Notes: generated from the letters alone by a model not told the origin. Shown: positions 10,948-25,156, counted from the first letter of the stretch. The stretch is DNA of 64,000 nt from Cryptomeria japonica (GCF_030272615.1 NC_081410.1:506274442-506338441); one strand, 5' to 3'. A program made the numbers and translations.

Positions 10948-13900
10948 TGTAGTGCCCCTCCCTGACTCATCTTGTCTTTTTGTACATCAATGGAATATAT
11001 TGATCTAGCTTAGTCTACTTTATGATGATTTGAAGGTATCATGTTATGTACTAACCCTATTTCATGATTGTATTGGATATGATGATGGATATATATTTGA
11101 TCATTATTCATAATGGATCATATTGCTTATGGGATTTTGATGAAATTATGATTACGCTAACCCTACTCTATGATTATGATGATTGAGTTGATGCTACGAT
11201 GTTTGTGATTGTCTTCTAGTGTCTTCGTGATTAGAGACGATGTCATACCACTCAATGCGAGCATGATATGACGTTGTGATTCTCTATCACTTGCCTGATC
11301 ATTTATGATGTATATGTGTTGTATATATGTTGTATTGCATTTAGTGGTGGACATAGGATTGCAGGTACCAGACATCATCTCCACCTGGTCTCACAGGTCT
11401 AAGCATGTCTTTATCCCAATGGCAAGTTGTTGGAGATGGCATGTGTTTCCCTCTCATACTCTAGGCTTAAGTTGATACCCTTGTCAATTAGTGTCTTGGC
11501 TTTAGTTGTTGGTTTGCGTCATGTGGTATGTTGTTCAACCTTATGTTGGGTTGCCTTGTGAGTTTGTGATTATTTATTTATTAATAATTAATAAGTTTAT
11601 ATAGTTTATAAATATTAAATTAAATCAATAGATGACATTAATATTTAATATTAATGTGCGATTATTATTATTATTGGAGAATTATTACTCATTAATGTTT
11701 ATTTTATGAATTTATATTTAATTGGTTATTTGGAATTATGGAAATTAATTAATCAATTACTACATATAGCCATTGGCACAAATTATTAAATAATGGTTAG
11801 TATGAATATAATATATTTATACATATTTATTTACTCGAGTTTATAATTAATTAATAATTAATTGGTGAAATTATATTAGTTGAGTATTTAAGCTTATCAG
11901 TACATCCATTTATTTATTTATTATTTATTTGATTATTTTATATGTATGTGGGAGATACTTATAGTATTGAGTTTAAATTATATTGGCTAGAGCATTTATA
12001 TGTATCTGTACATTTAATTATTTGTTTATTGTTTATCTATTTGTTTATTTTTGGCTCATATATTTATTGGCTATTTATTATTTATTTATATTGGTTTTGG
12101 TTTGTTATTTGAGCTTTTGATTTATTAGATTATTATTTATTTATTTATTATTTTAATTACTGGATGGGTATTTATGCCTCTCCATACATTTTTTTAATCT
12201 TCTTTATTGATTATTTATTTATTTATTGTTGGATTATTTCTTGTTTATCTAATTAGGTGAGGCCACAAACCGGGGGGCCTCATCCTCAAGTACATTATGG
12301 TGAGGTATTAACACCTCTGAATCTTGCATGCTCTATTCTCACCTTATCTCTCCAATCATCTCTCCTTATCGCTCCATTCTCACCTTATCTCTCCATGCTC
12401 CTTTTTATCTCTCTTTATCACTTCATGCTCTCCTTATCACTCCAATACTAATCCTTATCTCTCCAAAAGTGGGCACCTTATCCTTCCGAATCCAACTACA
12501 ACTCTGACGAAGCAACATGGACCTCAGATCTGACAGGACATCTCAATTCTAAGGAACTGTAGAGTACACATGGCATTAACACCAAGACGGACCACCATAG
12601 GAGATAGACCAACACGTGGCGAGGAAGACCAACACAGACCACCGAAGGAGATCACCGACCAACATCATCAGCAACCACAATAGACAGGGCATGAACACCC
12701 TTCCACTAGATAGTCAATGAGCACACCAACACAGACAAACCATGGTACAACACCACTTGAACCAGCATCTGCACGACCAACAACCAAGAGAAGAACCTGC
12801 ACAATGCAAGAGTTTTCAATACAGGAATTCCCAATCAATAGGCTTGTGACAAACCATCACGCTGCGGGGTTAATCTCGTTTTGATTATTTATTTATTTAT
12901 TTGCATTGTTATTTTATTTATTTTCTATTATTCATGTACCTACCTCTTGTTATGATTGGCTCTCTAGGGAGTTGTGATTGTGAGGATAATCTTATTTAAT
13001 TGTTTGTTTATTTATTCATATTATTTGTGGTTTTATATTTAATTGGATCATTTATTTATATTGCCTTTGATTTATTTTATTGGGCTTTAATTTATTATTA
13101 TTATTACATTCTCTTGTTACTAATTGAGTAATTAAATATTATGTTTATACCTACCCTATTATTTTACTGGTTGAGATTTGAGGGTAAGTAAATAATATTA
13201 TTTAATATTCTTACCTCAATTTTTGGAAGGGGGGGTTGGTATAGAATATATTTTATTGGAATACTTTGATTGGCGAATATTCTTCTATAGTTTTGAATGA
13301 GATTCTATTTATTGGCTTTGTGAGCATTTTTGTGGGTGTGCTTCTAGATATCTTTTTGTGACTTTTGGATTTTAGAATTGCTTGAAGTGAGTATTGTTTG
13401 GTTGGGTTGGATTTTGGAAAGCTTGTTGGTTTGAATTTTTTCTCTTCTACGATTGCATTACCATCACTCTACTTCCAGGTTGGAGATCTTTTTCCATTCT
13501 TGCATTGTGACTTTTGAAAAGATGTTTTCTTTGTGACTGGTAAAAGATTATTTGGGGATATTTGCGAATGAATGATTATTCTATTATTAGTAATTTGGAG
13601 TAATATTTATATATTATTTTATGAATTCGTGTGTTGTATTTCTAGAAAAGGGCATTTGTGTATGTTGATATGTTGATGCATTGTGGTAATGGTTGGTTTT
13701 GTGAGGTTTATTTGTTGTTGCATACCTTGTCTTGTGTCCATTTGGTTTGATTAGATCTGGAGTGGCTATGTCTATAATCTTTTCTATGCAAGTTATTGCC
13801 AGTATATGTTGGAATTCTTGGATGTGCTGTATTGTTGACCTTAACAAGGATTTGTTTTGGTTTCTTATTGGCTTTTAGTGTTTTCTGGGTTGTATTTATG

Positions 13901-16179
13901 CCATTGTAAGGCCTGTGCCCGAATCTGGGCAAATTTGAGTATCTTTGTATCTCATTTTTTGTGAGTTGGTCCCTTGTTATAATAGACCTAAAATAGAGAA
14001 CAATAGCACTACTCTGGGCTACAATAGCGCCAAAGTAGTGTCAGCAGATTTTTGGGTTGGTTTTTTGAGTCCCTTAGTTGATTTCTTTGCTTGGTCTTCA
14101 TTCTAGAGGCTTGTTTTGTTATGTTTGATAGTTTTGGGGCACTGTGCCATTCATTTGTGATGTGTGTGAATCCATTTGGGCTCCGACAAGTGGTTTTGTG
14201 CTTGTCCTTTAAGGTTTTGATATGTTGCTCCAGCAAGTTGAGTAATTCCTTGTTTGGATGGTTAATTGTAGCTCCAACGAGAGGTTATGTTGTGCTTCGT
14301 TGTGGAGGATCATTCTATGTTATTGGATTTGTGTATTTCCCCTATTTATGTGTATTTGACATTCTTGAGGATCTCTTTATTATTGCATTTTGGCATTATG
14401 ATCTTATGGCTTGATCCTTGTTAAGTGTCTCTTGGTTGTATGTTGATGACTATCTTTGTGATTTATTTGTATCAGTTTTGTAATTAGTTTTGGATTCTTT
14501 CCATGTTGAGCTTCATTTTGTTATTGTGTTTTATTTTGTTGTGTTTTACCGTATGGTTATGGTCCATGGTTGGGAGAGTGGGCTCTTGCATGTGTGGACT
14601 AGGATCTTGAGCATTAGGCCTCTAGGAGAGGCTCTAGACTTGTTGGAACCACATGAAGAGTTTTATTGTAATTACAAGTGATAATCTTAATAGTTGATTA
14701 GTGGGTTTGGGTATCCAATAATTCACTAAACAAGATAATAATTGGTTTTGTGGCCCCACCTCATAGCCCTAGAAGCATGCGCGCTTGGGAAGACCATTGG
14801 AGCGGTAAACCGATCTCCCTTAAATGGATCCAAGGTTGAGATGGTTCCACATGTCTATCAAGGTTCAAGGCTTTGCCCCTTCTTTTGTGAGGATAGCATG
14901 TGATTAAACTCTTGCCATACATGTGCCCATTATTTATATGCCTTGATTAGTTGATTTTGCCTCTGGAAGTTTGGTTGCTTTGATTTATCCATGTGATATG
15001 ATTTGGTTGTTGTATTCTTATGTTGGAGTCTTGTGATGTCATGTTGTATCCCATGGTTGTTAGGTGTCATCTTAGGTCTTGAGTGTGGGTTGGAACCTTA
15101 TGTCATCTCATAGCATGGGGGGTGGTTCCTATTTGGTTCCACATGGCTGGGTGGTTTGATGCCTTCTTCCATTGGGATATTCTTCTTCTTGGATGTTAGC
15201 ATGCGTGGATTGGATTCTTGGATTCTTCATTATGTGGATATTCTTTTGAGTTGATTTCTATGTACTTGGAATAAAAAACATTTTATCACAATGATTTGTA
15301 TTTGTAGAAGGGATTATGTGCCCCTAAGTTATGTATCTTCATGTATTTGTGGATGTAATTGAAAAGGGAATATGATGTAGTAGTTTAGGAGGAGTCCTCA
15401 TTGTATATTCATTGATGTATTGGGTATTCATTATGTAATGTTAGATTATGAGTTCTATGTGGAAAAAGTAGAGTTAGTATTTATACATTTGTATTGTATT
15501 GAAATTGTAAGATGAAATTGTATGTATAATCTTATGGAAATTAAGATGGAAGAATAGTGGTTGCTGTTATAATTCTTGTTTAAGGAATGAAAATTATCTA
15601 GATGAAATGAATTATGTTGCTTAGGTAAATGAGCTAGTTATCTTAGAGATATGTAATGAAACTCAAAAGATAATCTAGTCTTATTGAAGAGAATGGTTAT
15701 GTAATCTTTGATGCTTTTATGATGAATGAAAGAATGGATATTAGTAGTATTTGATTTGGTAGTTTCTAAAGGAATCTAAAGAGTTCTTATGTGACTAAGT
15801 TATGCATACGTGTTAAGGATTTATCATAGTTGTATGGAATGTAAATGAATAGATGGATAATAGAATATGTGATGTGTTAAAATTTTGTCAATTAGTGACG
15901 TTGAGATACCCTAGGGAAAGGAGATGCATTATATGGTTTTATTATGTAGTTATGTTAATGATTAAATAGATTTTCTGCTTGCGTAATATGATTGATGGTT
16001 ATGTTCATGTTGATTCATGTGATCATGTATATAGTTAATGATGCATTATTGGTAGTAATGATGCAAACTAGAAGTTAGTATCAACATTGTAGTGAAGATT
16101 CATTTAAAAGGAAAAAAAAAATCTCCATTTGTTGGTAAATTTTGGTTTAATTCTCTAGGGTATTTTGGTGGTAATTACA
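10948..16179 (+). mobile_element. Unit H: very long LTR-like unit, probably a solo LTR
   Basis: It starts TGTAGTGCCCCTCCC and ends GGTGGTAATTACA, so it has TG...CA termini. A related end at 1457 reads GGGCATTACA, which nearly mirrors the start. Exact 5-bp repeats TAGAA flank it (10943-10947 and 16180-16184), as expected for an integrase-made insertion. The 5,232 bp contain only AT-rich sequence and short spurious frames, and I found no second copy of its start inside. A solo LTR of a giant-LTR Ty3-type element fits best. A non-autonomous unit with unrecognised internal parts is possible. Strand is undetermined and given as plus only by convention. Confidence 0.7.
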
Positions 16180-16311
16180 TAGAATTATCGAGTAAGGTGG
16201 CTTCCAAAAAGTCACTTCATATCATTCCTATCTTCAAATAGAAACCAACGAAGATCTTTGTGATATAACATGCTTCATGTGTGAAGGGTGAGGATAGTCA
16301 ATCTTGTACAA

Positions 16312-16647
16312 TCAATATAGTATAGATAAGTTTAAACCATTCCATGTTAGGGGGTTTAGATGTGATTGATCTTCCTGATCAATATCATGGTTTGATAGAA
16401 AGTTTACCTCCATATTCGCCTCTTTGAACACATGCTTAATTGTGTACTCACTGCCATTTAGAATTGCATGTATGCCATCTAACTGCATAGAAAATTTCCA
16501 ACTTGGTGCCTTCCCAATTATAACAATGGACAACATTTAAAGAGTCTCCCTCAATATCTAGGTTTGTATTTTATTTTCTTTGCATAGGGTTAGACTAGCA
16601 AGAAGGGCAACATATTCAACATTGTTATTTTTTCCAATAGGTATTAT
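16312..16647 (-). pseudogene. LINE-type RNase H domain relic
   Basis: Read on the minus strand in alternating frames, the segment gives NVEYVALLASLTLCKENK, then LDIEGDSLNVVHCYNW, then APSWKFSMQLDGIHAIL and TIKHVFKEANMEVNFLS. This order matches the RNase H (RVT_3) domain found at the C-terminus of plant LINE reverse transcriptases, including the EGDS core and the KHV-REAN-ADxLS tail. Frames switch at about 16530 and 16560, so it is dead. No reverse transcriptase domain is visible upstream, because a microsatellite begins at about 16646. Confidence 0.75.
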
Positions 16648-16706
16648 ATATATATATATATACACACACACATGTGTGTGTGTGTGTACATATACACACA
16701 CATACA
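16646..16706. repeat. Short (TA)n(CA)n(TG)n microsatellite
   Basis: A run of TA, then CA, then TG, then CA dinucleotides. It interrupts the LINE relic on its upstream side. Confidence 0.9.
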
Positions 16707-18039
<1,333 letters not shown>

Positions 18040-18293
18040 TTTGAATGACGTATTTTAAGTCCTTTATTAAGGGCATCATATATTGTACCTTTTATCAATT
18101 GTCTTGTTCTTCCTTCCTCCTACGGCAAAAACAACAAAATCTTATCACTAATGGAAAAACAAAACCAATTTTTCATCTTTTTATTTAACAAAACAAAATA
18201 AATTGTTGCTCTATTTCTCATATGTACACTGAATCTACTACAATTTTTTCACCTGTAAAATAGATTAACTAGGGATTCTGACCCACTATCGAT

Positions 18294-18320
18294 GGGACGC
18301 ATCTATTTTGGATCCAAAAT
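18294..18320 (+). repeat. GCATCTATT...TCCAAAA motif, copy 1
   Basis: GGGACGCATCTATTTTGGATC followed by CAAAAT. Related direct copies lie at 19619-19644 and 35982-36002. Copies 1 and 2 bracket the FxxY-repeat relic. Confidence 0.5.
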
Positions 18321-18900
18321 GGACCTGTCATACCAATGACATGCATACCATGCCAACTTGCCGCGGTGCCCAGACTTACGATATGTGACGTGGAGTTGCC
18401 TATGGAGCTTGTCGAGTTGCTAGTTTCACTCCTCAGAGCCCACGCAAAATTATGTGGACATGATGGAGGATGACCATAGCTGGCTTCATGGTTACCGACG
18501 GTTTGTTGTGCATAACACACACATTAAAAGAAAGTGAATGAAGAAACCACATTCGGATGACATCCCGATGGGAAAAAGAGGGCACAGGCTCCAAAAATTG
18601 GTACGTTTGTTAGAGAAAAGACTAGCATGATGTGATTTGATGCACCTAATGTGGGAAAAGTCAAACTAACATGCAAATAAAATGATGATAACAAGGTCAT
18701 GGATTAATGGGAAAGTAAAGCCATTTTGACAGAGGTGATAGAGCATTTTTATTCTTGAGGAGCAGATTTCATCACTGGTTCAGAAGGGGATTTCTGCAGT
18801 TGTCTCTCTCTTTAGAAGGGGAAGAATAGGGGCTCATGTAAGGGATTTGTTGCAGTGATAGTGGTGGGCAAGGGTAAGTGCATTGGTTCATTTTTTTTTT

Positions 18901-19340
18901 GTTGCAACTCACATCACCGTCATTTAAATTCGCTGCATAACTTTGAAACTCATTGGTCACAGGGTTGCCATCCTTCCCATAGGTGGTAAATTTCTTCTAA
19001 ATCAGGTTGGATTGCTCGATGTAGATTTTGAAGTTTTATATCAATCCATTACTCTCATTGCTATAGTTTTTGAAATGATGGTCAAGAATGTTGGTCTGCA
19101 ATCCGTAATTTGAGAAATCATCGGTGCCGCCGCCAGATCTGCTTTCGTAAGTGGCAAATCTCTCATTTTCCAGATTGGTATCGAGGGCGTAGTTTTTGAA
19201 GATCTGCAACCCACTGTTGGAGTTATGACCATAGCCTCCAAATCTATCTGCAACAATGTTGCCATTATCATAGTAATTTTATAACGTGTCAGGTATGTTG
19301 AAATCCGACTACATAACTCGAATGTTTTTGATTTCCTATT
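18901..19340 (-). pseudogene. FxxY-repeat fragment like polygalacturonase-1 beta subunit
   Basis: One minus-strand frame gives FGGYGHNSNSG, FKNYALDTN, FATYESRSGGG, FSNYGLQTN, FKNYSNESNG, FKIYIEQSN, FTTYGKDGNP and FQSYAANLNDG. The period is about 14 residues, as in the FxxY repeat region of the polygalacturonase-1 beta subunit, a cell-wall protein of the BURP family. Four in-frame stops (two near 19300 and about 19277, then 19037 and 18998) show it is dead. I found no signal peptide upstream. On the downstream side the frame runs into a 10-A run at about 18891-18900, and no BURP domain follows. It is therefore a repeat-region fragment, perhaps captured by a transposon. Family assignment is from memory of the repeat. 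Confidence 0.8.
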
Positions 19341-19618
19341 TCGCATTGAGGTTAGTTTATCATTTGCATGGCATGGTTTGGATTTTGTGTTTAAAATCAC
19401 TACGGTTTGTAATTTTAGTTTAAAGCTATTACAGTTAGTTTATATTACTTGATATAATATGGATTAGAGCTATACACATAGGTCGGTTGATATAATATGA
19501 CTATACACACAAAGGTCTTGTTAGCGTTAGACATGTCAGCTAGGAGCTATACACACACAGGTTGCTTGATATATTATGGATATACACACACAGATCGCAT
19601 TAGGGTTAGACATGTCAT

Positions 19619-19644
19619 GGGATGCATCTATTATGGCTCCAAAA
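19619..19644 (+). repeat. GCATCTATT...TCCAAAA motif, copy 2
   Basis: GGGATGCATCTATTATGGCT then CCAAAA. The similarity to the 35982 copy extends about 35 bp further (a GGTGCGA-TAACATG block). This suggests two ends of one transposon family. Confidence 0.5.
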
Positions 19645-19648
19645 AATC

Positions 19649-21060
19649 TTACGGTGCGACTAACATGCAATGTTAGTCCTACCTTTTGAACCATAGATTT
19701 TCAATTGGACGGTTGAGATTGTGCTAGGGTTAGAAGCCACGTTAGCGTTAGAAGACACGTTAGATTTTCTATTGGTCACGTTAGGGTTAGTTTTTTGATT
19801 GGTGGCATGAGGGTTATAAGCCGCAAAAATAGGTTGTGTTAGTTATAATCGAAGTTTCATGGGTTAACATGTTGGGCTTAATCCACAAAGTAGCGAAACA
19901 ACAAAAGTCATAACCGACTGTGTCTATTCACGCGAAACTGCAAAAGCGCTTAAAACTGCGTGTTAGTCACAATGGTGAATAGGTGGGACTAACACGCATT
20001 GTTAGTCCCATCTTTTTAACCATAGATTTTTGACTGGACAACTGGGTTTGGCTTAGAAGCCGTGTTAGATTTTTGATTAGTCGCGTTAGGGTTAGAAGCT
20101 AGCCACGTTAGTTATAATCACCGTTTCAGAGGTTAACAGATTGGGCTTAATATGTGAAGTAGAAAAATGATGAAAGTCACAATTGGCTATGTCTATTCAT
20201 GTGAAACTATGAAAGTGCTTAAAACTGCATGTTAGTCGCAATCGCCGACCAATGGGTGAACAGATGGTTTGACCCGTGAAGTCGCAAAATTGCGAAAGCG
20301 CATAACAACCCGTGTTAGTAACAATCATTATTTCGTGGTGGTAGAAATTGTGTTTAACAGGTGAGGCATGAAACTCCAAAAGAACCTAACATGTCATGTT
20401 AGTTGATATCATTGTCTCATGCGTCAACAATTGGTATAGACTCGTGAAGTCGTGAAATTGCGAAAGTGCCTGACGCACCATGTTAGTCGCAATCCCCATT
20501 TACGTGGTGGTACAAAATGCATTTAAAAGGTCATGCATGAAAGTTTGAGAGAACCTAACATGTCATGTTAGTCGATAATGCCATCTCATGGGTCAACAAA
20601 AGGTATTGACTCATGAAGTCACTAAATTGCGAAAGCGCCTGACATGTCGTGTTAATCTCAATTGCCATTTTGCTGTCATGCATGAAACTATGAATGATGA
20701 CAATACGAAACATTATTTGCCATCGTCATCTCATGGGTCAACAGATGTTATTGACCCGTGAAGTAGAAAATTTATGAAAGCGCACATAGATCATGTTAGT
20801 CGCAATCGCTACTCCGTGGTAATAGAGAATGCATTTAACAGGTCATGCATGAAAGTGCAAAATCAGCTAACATGATGTGTTAGTCGCAATCACTATCTTG
20901 TGGGTCAACATATGACATTGACTCATGAAGTTGTGAAAGCGTATTACATGCCATGTTAGTCTTCATCACTTCTTCACGATAGTAGATAACGCATTGAAGA
21001 GGTCATTCGCAAAATTGTGAAAGTGCATAACGCGTCGTGTTAGTTGATATCGCAATCGAG
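19649..21060 (+). repeat. Degenerate tandem array (units about 330 bp, then about 168 bp)
   Basis: Two 329-bp-spaced units start at 19658 and 19987 with the hairpin GACTAACA-5 nt-TGTTAGTC. From about 20110 the block GTGAAGTCGCAAAATTGCGAA and its variants recur at 20276, 20444, 20613, 20759 and 20925, a spacing of 146-169 bp. Each of these units also contains two TGTTAGT words about half a unit apart. Divergence between copies is high. No coding sense was found. Confidence 0.75.
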
Positions 21061-21468
21061 CTGATGAAATTAAGTTTTCTATTAGCTGTGTGCATAGGAT
21101 GAATCCAAGGTCTTCATAGGAGAATATTATATGTGAGGGTATAGGGTACATGGATAGGTGTAATTAAAATATTGAGACCTACCTTAATAGGCAAGGTTAT
21201 TGTACCTAGTGATTATCTACCAACATTATCAAATCCACAAATAGATACATAATAAGGTTGAATAATATAAGTATCCATAATGATTTTAGAGTTACAACTC
21301 GCCATCTGAACAAATTCAATCATATTTGATGTTAAATTGTTATTTGAAAAAACTTATTCATGCATTTGAGCAAAAACTCCTTTCAAAGATAATACAATAT
21401 TTGAAAAGGCCATTGATATTGTTACTATTTATGAAAAAAAATAAAATTCAAGGCACCAATAAAATTTG
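21061..21468. other. Unassigned sequence left of the truncated copia fragment B
   Basis: AT-rich with no recognised feature. The junction with copia integrase sequence lies at about 21469, because homology with element C starts at GAAGTAGCTTACC. Confidence 0.5.
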
Positions 21469-23563
21469 AAGTAGCTTACCACTGGTGTCTTACCAGTCCA
21501 GTACTCATAAGGAGTCTTATCCTTTCCTTTCTTCATGAGTACTTGGTTCATTGTGTAGACTGCAGTGCTCACCGCTTCTCTCCAAAAGGTGTGAGCGACC
21601 TTTCCTTGGATCAACATAGTTCTAGCTGCTTCAACCATAGTCTGGTTGTTCCTCTCTACTAGGCCATTCTGCTGTGGAGTCCGGGGGGTAGATTATTGCC
21701 TCTTGATTCCATTCTCTTCACAATATTTGTTGAATTCATCAGAAGTGAATTCCCCTCCTTGATCAGTTCTAAGGCATTTGATTCTTCTACCACTTTCATT
21801 TTCTACCAGTGCTCTGAAGGCTTTGAACTCTCCAAAAGCTTCAGATTTGTCCTTCAAGAATGTGACCCACATCATTCTTGAGCAATCATCTGTAAGAATC
21901 ATAAAATACCTATCTCCCTGCACACTCCTAGTCTTCATAGGACCACACAAATCAGTATGCACAAGATCAAGTAGATTGTTAGCAGTGAAAGATTTACCTT
22001 TGAAGTTTGAGGAAGACACTTTCCCCAGTTGACACTCTCTGCACAAAATAATTTCCAATTTGCTCAGCACAGGTAATCCTCTAATTGCCTTGGTCTTACT
22101 AACCTTCATAATGTTATCAAAGTTTACATGGCAGAGTCTCCTATGCCATATCCAGCTATCATCAAAGTTAGCCGTAAGACATGTACTTATATTTGCATTT
22201 AGCTAAGATAAGTTACCTTTGGTCTGCATACCAGTGGCCATCAGTTCACCATTCTTTCCTTTGATTTTGTAGACTCCATTTTTGAATTCCAGAGTGAGTC
22301 CACCATCATTCAACTAGGTAACACTCAATATATTTTGTTTGAGACCTTCTACCCAATACACATTGTCAGCACTACTCTTTCCATTTAGAGAGATGGACCC
22401 TCTTCCTTTGACCATACATGGTGCATCATTACCAAAGCGAACCACACCACCATCATACTCTTCTAGGGATATAAACTTGCTTCGGTCACTAGTCATATGG
22501 TGAGAGAAACCACTGTCAATAATCCACTCATTGGAATTATCAAAGCGGGAGACAAGATCCTTCTTGTCTGACACATCCTCCTTGACTGCAACAAACACAA
22601 TATCTTCATTTTCTTCATCTTCTAATTCCGCAACTATGACACCTTCATCAACTGCTACAAAATAGTTTCTCCAGTTTCTTCCTTTGAATTTCTTGAACCT
22701 TTCTGGTTTATCCTTGCTATCACCATTAGGACAGTTTATAGCTATGTGTCCTATCCGGTTACAAGAGAAGCATTTTAAAGGAAGCTTACCTCTATATTTT
22801 CTGGTTCCCTTAGGAAGTCTCTTGGCAAGAAGAGCTTCAAATTCCATCAGAATCTCCTCATCATCCATTTCTCTGCTCTGTCTTGGTTCACCACTGGTGC
22901 TTGCTTCTTTTCCTTTTTTGGATGGTGCAACATATGCTCTAGAATCTGATTCAGTCTTTTGAACACTTCCATCAAAGCTATTTAGCTCATAGGCTGTTAA
23001 TTTTGCAATGATGGAGTCTAGGGATACCTTAGTCTTGTCTATTGATCTCAACTCCTAAATAGAAACAACCCTTATTGCATAGACCGGTAATAGAGATCTC
23101 AATACTTTGCTAACAATGGTGGAATCTTCCATTTTACCACCTACACTCTTGATATCTCCAACAACGGTTTTGATTCATATTCCATATTATTGAATGGTCT
23201 CACCTTCAACCATCCACATGTCTTCAAACTTCCCTCTAAGGCGTTCTTCCTTAGCTTGTTTTACATGCTCATCACCACCATAGATACTCTCAAGAGTATC
23301 CCATACTTCTTTGGGATTGTCTTTATCCTGGACATCAATAAACTCAATGTCAGATAAGCTACTGATTAGGGCTTCCATGACTTTCCCATTCTCCTGAATC
23401 TCTCTCTCTTTTGGTCATCGATGAGAGTACCGGTAGGGATAACATAAACATTCTCAACATAGCTCCAATGTTGAGCACCCATGCTTCTGATGTATATCTT
23501 CATTATGTCCTTCCATATTTTAAAGTTATCTCTATTGAACTTTGGACCTTTCCTCTTCATCAT
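21469..23563 (-). pseudogene. Partial gag-pol relic of copia copy B
   Basis: From Met at 23563, the Gag N-terminus (MMKRKGPKFNRDNFKIWKD) runs into a frameshift near 23395. The frame then stays constant through a Gag middle region, a CCHC knuckle (CFSCNRIGHIAINC near 22750), a protease motif reading DSGFSHHMT near 22520, the GAG-pre-integrase HHCC region ending LCRECQLGKVSSS, and the integrase core (HTDLCGPM, LRTDQGGEF). The text ends at the integrase C-terminal segment (KDKTPYEYW) where the copy is truncated. The protease has F where C has C (DSGCSHHMT). All of reverse transcriptase and RNase H is missing. Confidence 0.92.
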
Positions 23564-23634
23564 AACAATAGGATCTTTCCCTCAAGCGGTTAATCTTACA
23601 ACACAGAGGACCTGTAGGACGCTCTGATACCAAT

Positions 23635-25144
23635 TGATAACTCAATGATGAATGCTGAGTACCAGACTAGTACTGAGAGGGGGGGTTGAATCAGTATAGG
23701 TACAAATTTTTTTTCCTAACTAGTTTGATTATAGACTGTAAATTACTGGCAATCTTTAACACTGGTTCAGACCATACTACTACCGGTTAAACACAGTGCG
23801 ACTGTGAAAGACATGAACTGGTCAAGCTTCTTAGCTTTTCACATGACTTACTTCCTCATTTCCATTTTGTCCTTATGCATAAACAAATAATCTATCATCA
23901 GAAATGTAATAACTTACTAGTATAACATGATTCACCGCTTGCTAGAGAACAACAAAGCATCACATGAAAGAGTCATCACATATGACACACATATTTTTCA
24001 GGTGGAAACCCAACTCAGAAAAACTACGGTGGGGATGAATACCCACAAGGTGATTTGAACTCTTTTGAAGTCCACTCTATTAGAAGCCTAATCTGATTAA
24101 AGACTGTTACAATAGGTTTTGTTAGGAACCGATCCTGTTAGGGATCACACGGTTAAGGGATGGCTAGAATATCTGGTTAGGGGTTAAACCCTGTTAGAGG
24201 TTACCTTGTTAGAGGGTTTTATGAACTCAATGGCTTTGAGTCACCCTGTTAAAGGATTTACAACAAGCCGGTTAAAGCTACCCGGTTAAGGGATTTTCCA
24301 TCTGTTGAAGTAGTTAAAGATCAACAAGTATTACAATGATTTGGTAATAGCACTCATGCCAATGCAGATCCTCTTTAGTTCCTTCCTTCTACACACACAC
24401 TATGTAGGTATCAATCCTCTCATCTGGCCTGGAAAGAATCACGTATCTCTGCACTTAGATACGCACACAACATTTGCCAACAATCTCAACATGAAACACA
24501 ACATCAACCTTATAGAACACAGATAGGTCTGCAACATAAACCCTAAACCCTAAACACTTAGGTTTAGCAATTGATCGGTTCAATCCTGACCATTGAACAC
24601 TTTGCATTTGAATACAATGGTCTTGAATAGATCTCAAGACATTCTCCATCATTCATTCTTCACCGCTTCATGGAGGCGATAACTTATCACATGTTCTCCA
24701 CCATTTGCAAATACTTCACACATTCCCGAGGTAGATAGGATCAATATCCTTCATGCAAGATCCTTCACGTGCACGAGACTGACATGGCAACATGATCTAA
24801 TCTCCATTATAATGCTAACTCATCACACAATGTCATTGGTTGATTCACATAGGCTTGGAACACTTCAACCGGAAACCCTGAAGCTAAGACTACCAACCGG
24901 TAGTCCTACCACATTCCATGTACCAGTTCTTGTTCTGACATACTGGTTCCAGTTCATAACAACATACCGATTCACTTGGACAAGCATATCACTTCACTTA
25001 TTGCACATATACCAGTTTACACCACCATACGGGTTCTCTTTGCAGTTGCTTAAGTTCACTATACCGGTTCAGTTCGTAGCATATTGGCATCAATGACAAC
25101 ATACAATATCATCATGTCATCATACTCTTGCACATATGCCAATA
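23635..25144 (-). repeat. LTR shared by copia copies B and C
   Basis: It starts TGATAACTCAATGATGAAT and ends CACATATGCCAATA. On the minus strand it therefore begins TATTGG rather than the usual TGTTGG, as element D does. A hairpin TACTGA (23671-23676) and TCAGTA (23691-23696) encloses a G-run, with outer GTACC/GGTAC. A TATA-like TTCTATAAGG (minus) lies at 24508-24517. A plant telomere-like AAACCCTAAACCCTAAAC lies at about 24538-24556. A CC-GTTA-AGG motif array lies at about 24080-24300. Confidence 0.92.
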
Positions 25145-25156
25145 ATCTCCCCCTTT
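25145..25156 (-). promoter_or_regulatory. Polypurine tract of element C
   Basis: The minus strand reads CAAAGGGGGAGAT up to the LTR start TATTGG. Further purine tracts lie at 25246-25256 and 25306-25313. Confidence 0.85.

Noticed and set aside
14009-14681. Frames of 63-107 codons inside unit H
   Set aside because: No known motif was seen, they occur on both strands, and they lie within an LTR-like unit.
20966-21151. 61-codon minus-strand frame
   Set aside because: It lies at the end of the tandem array and has no motif or start context.
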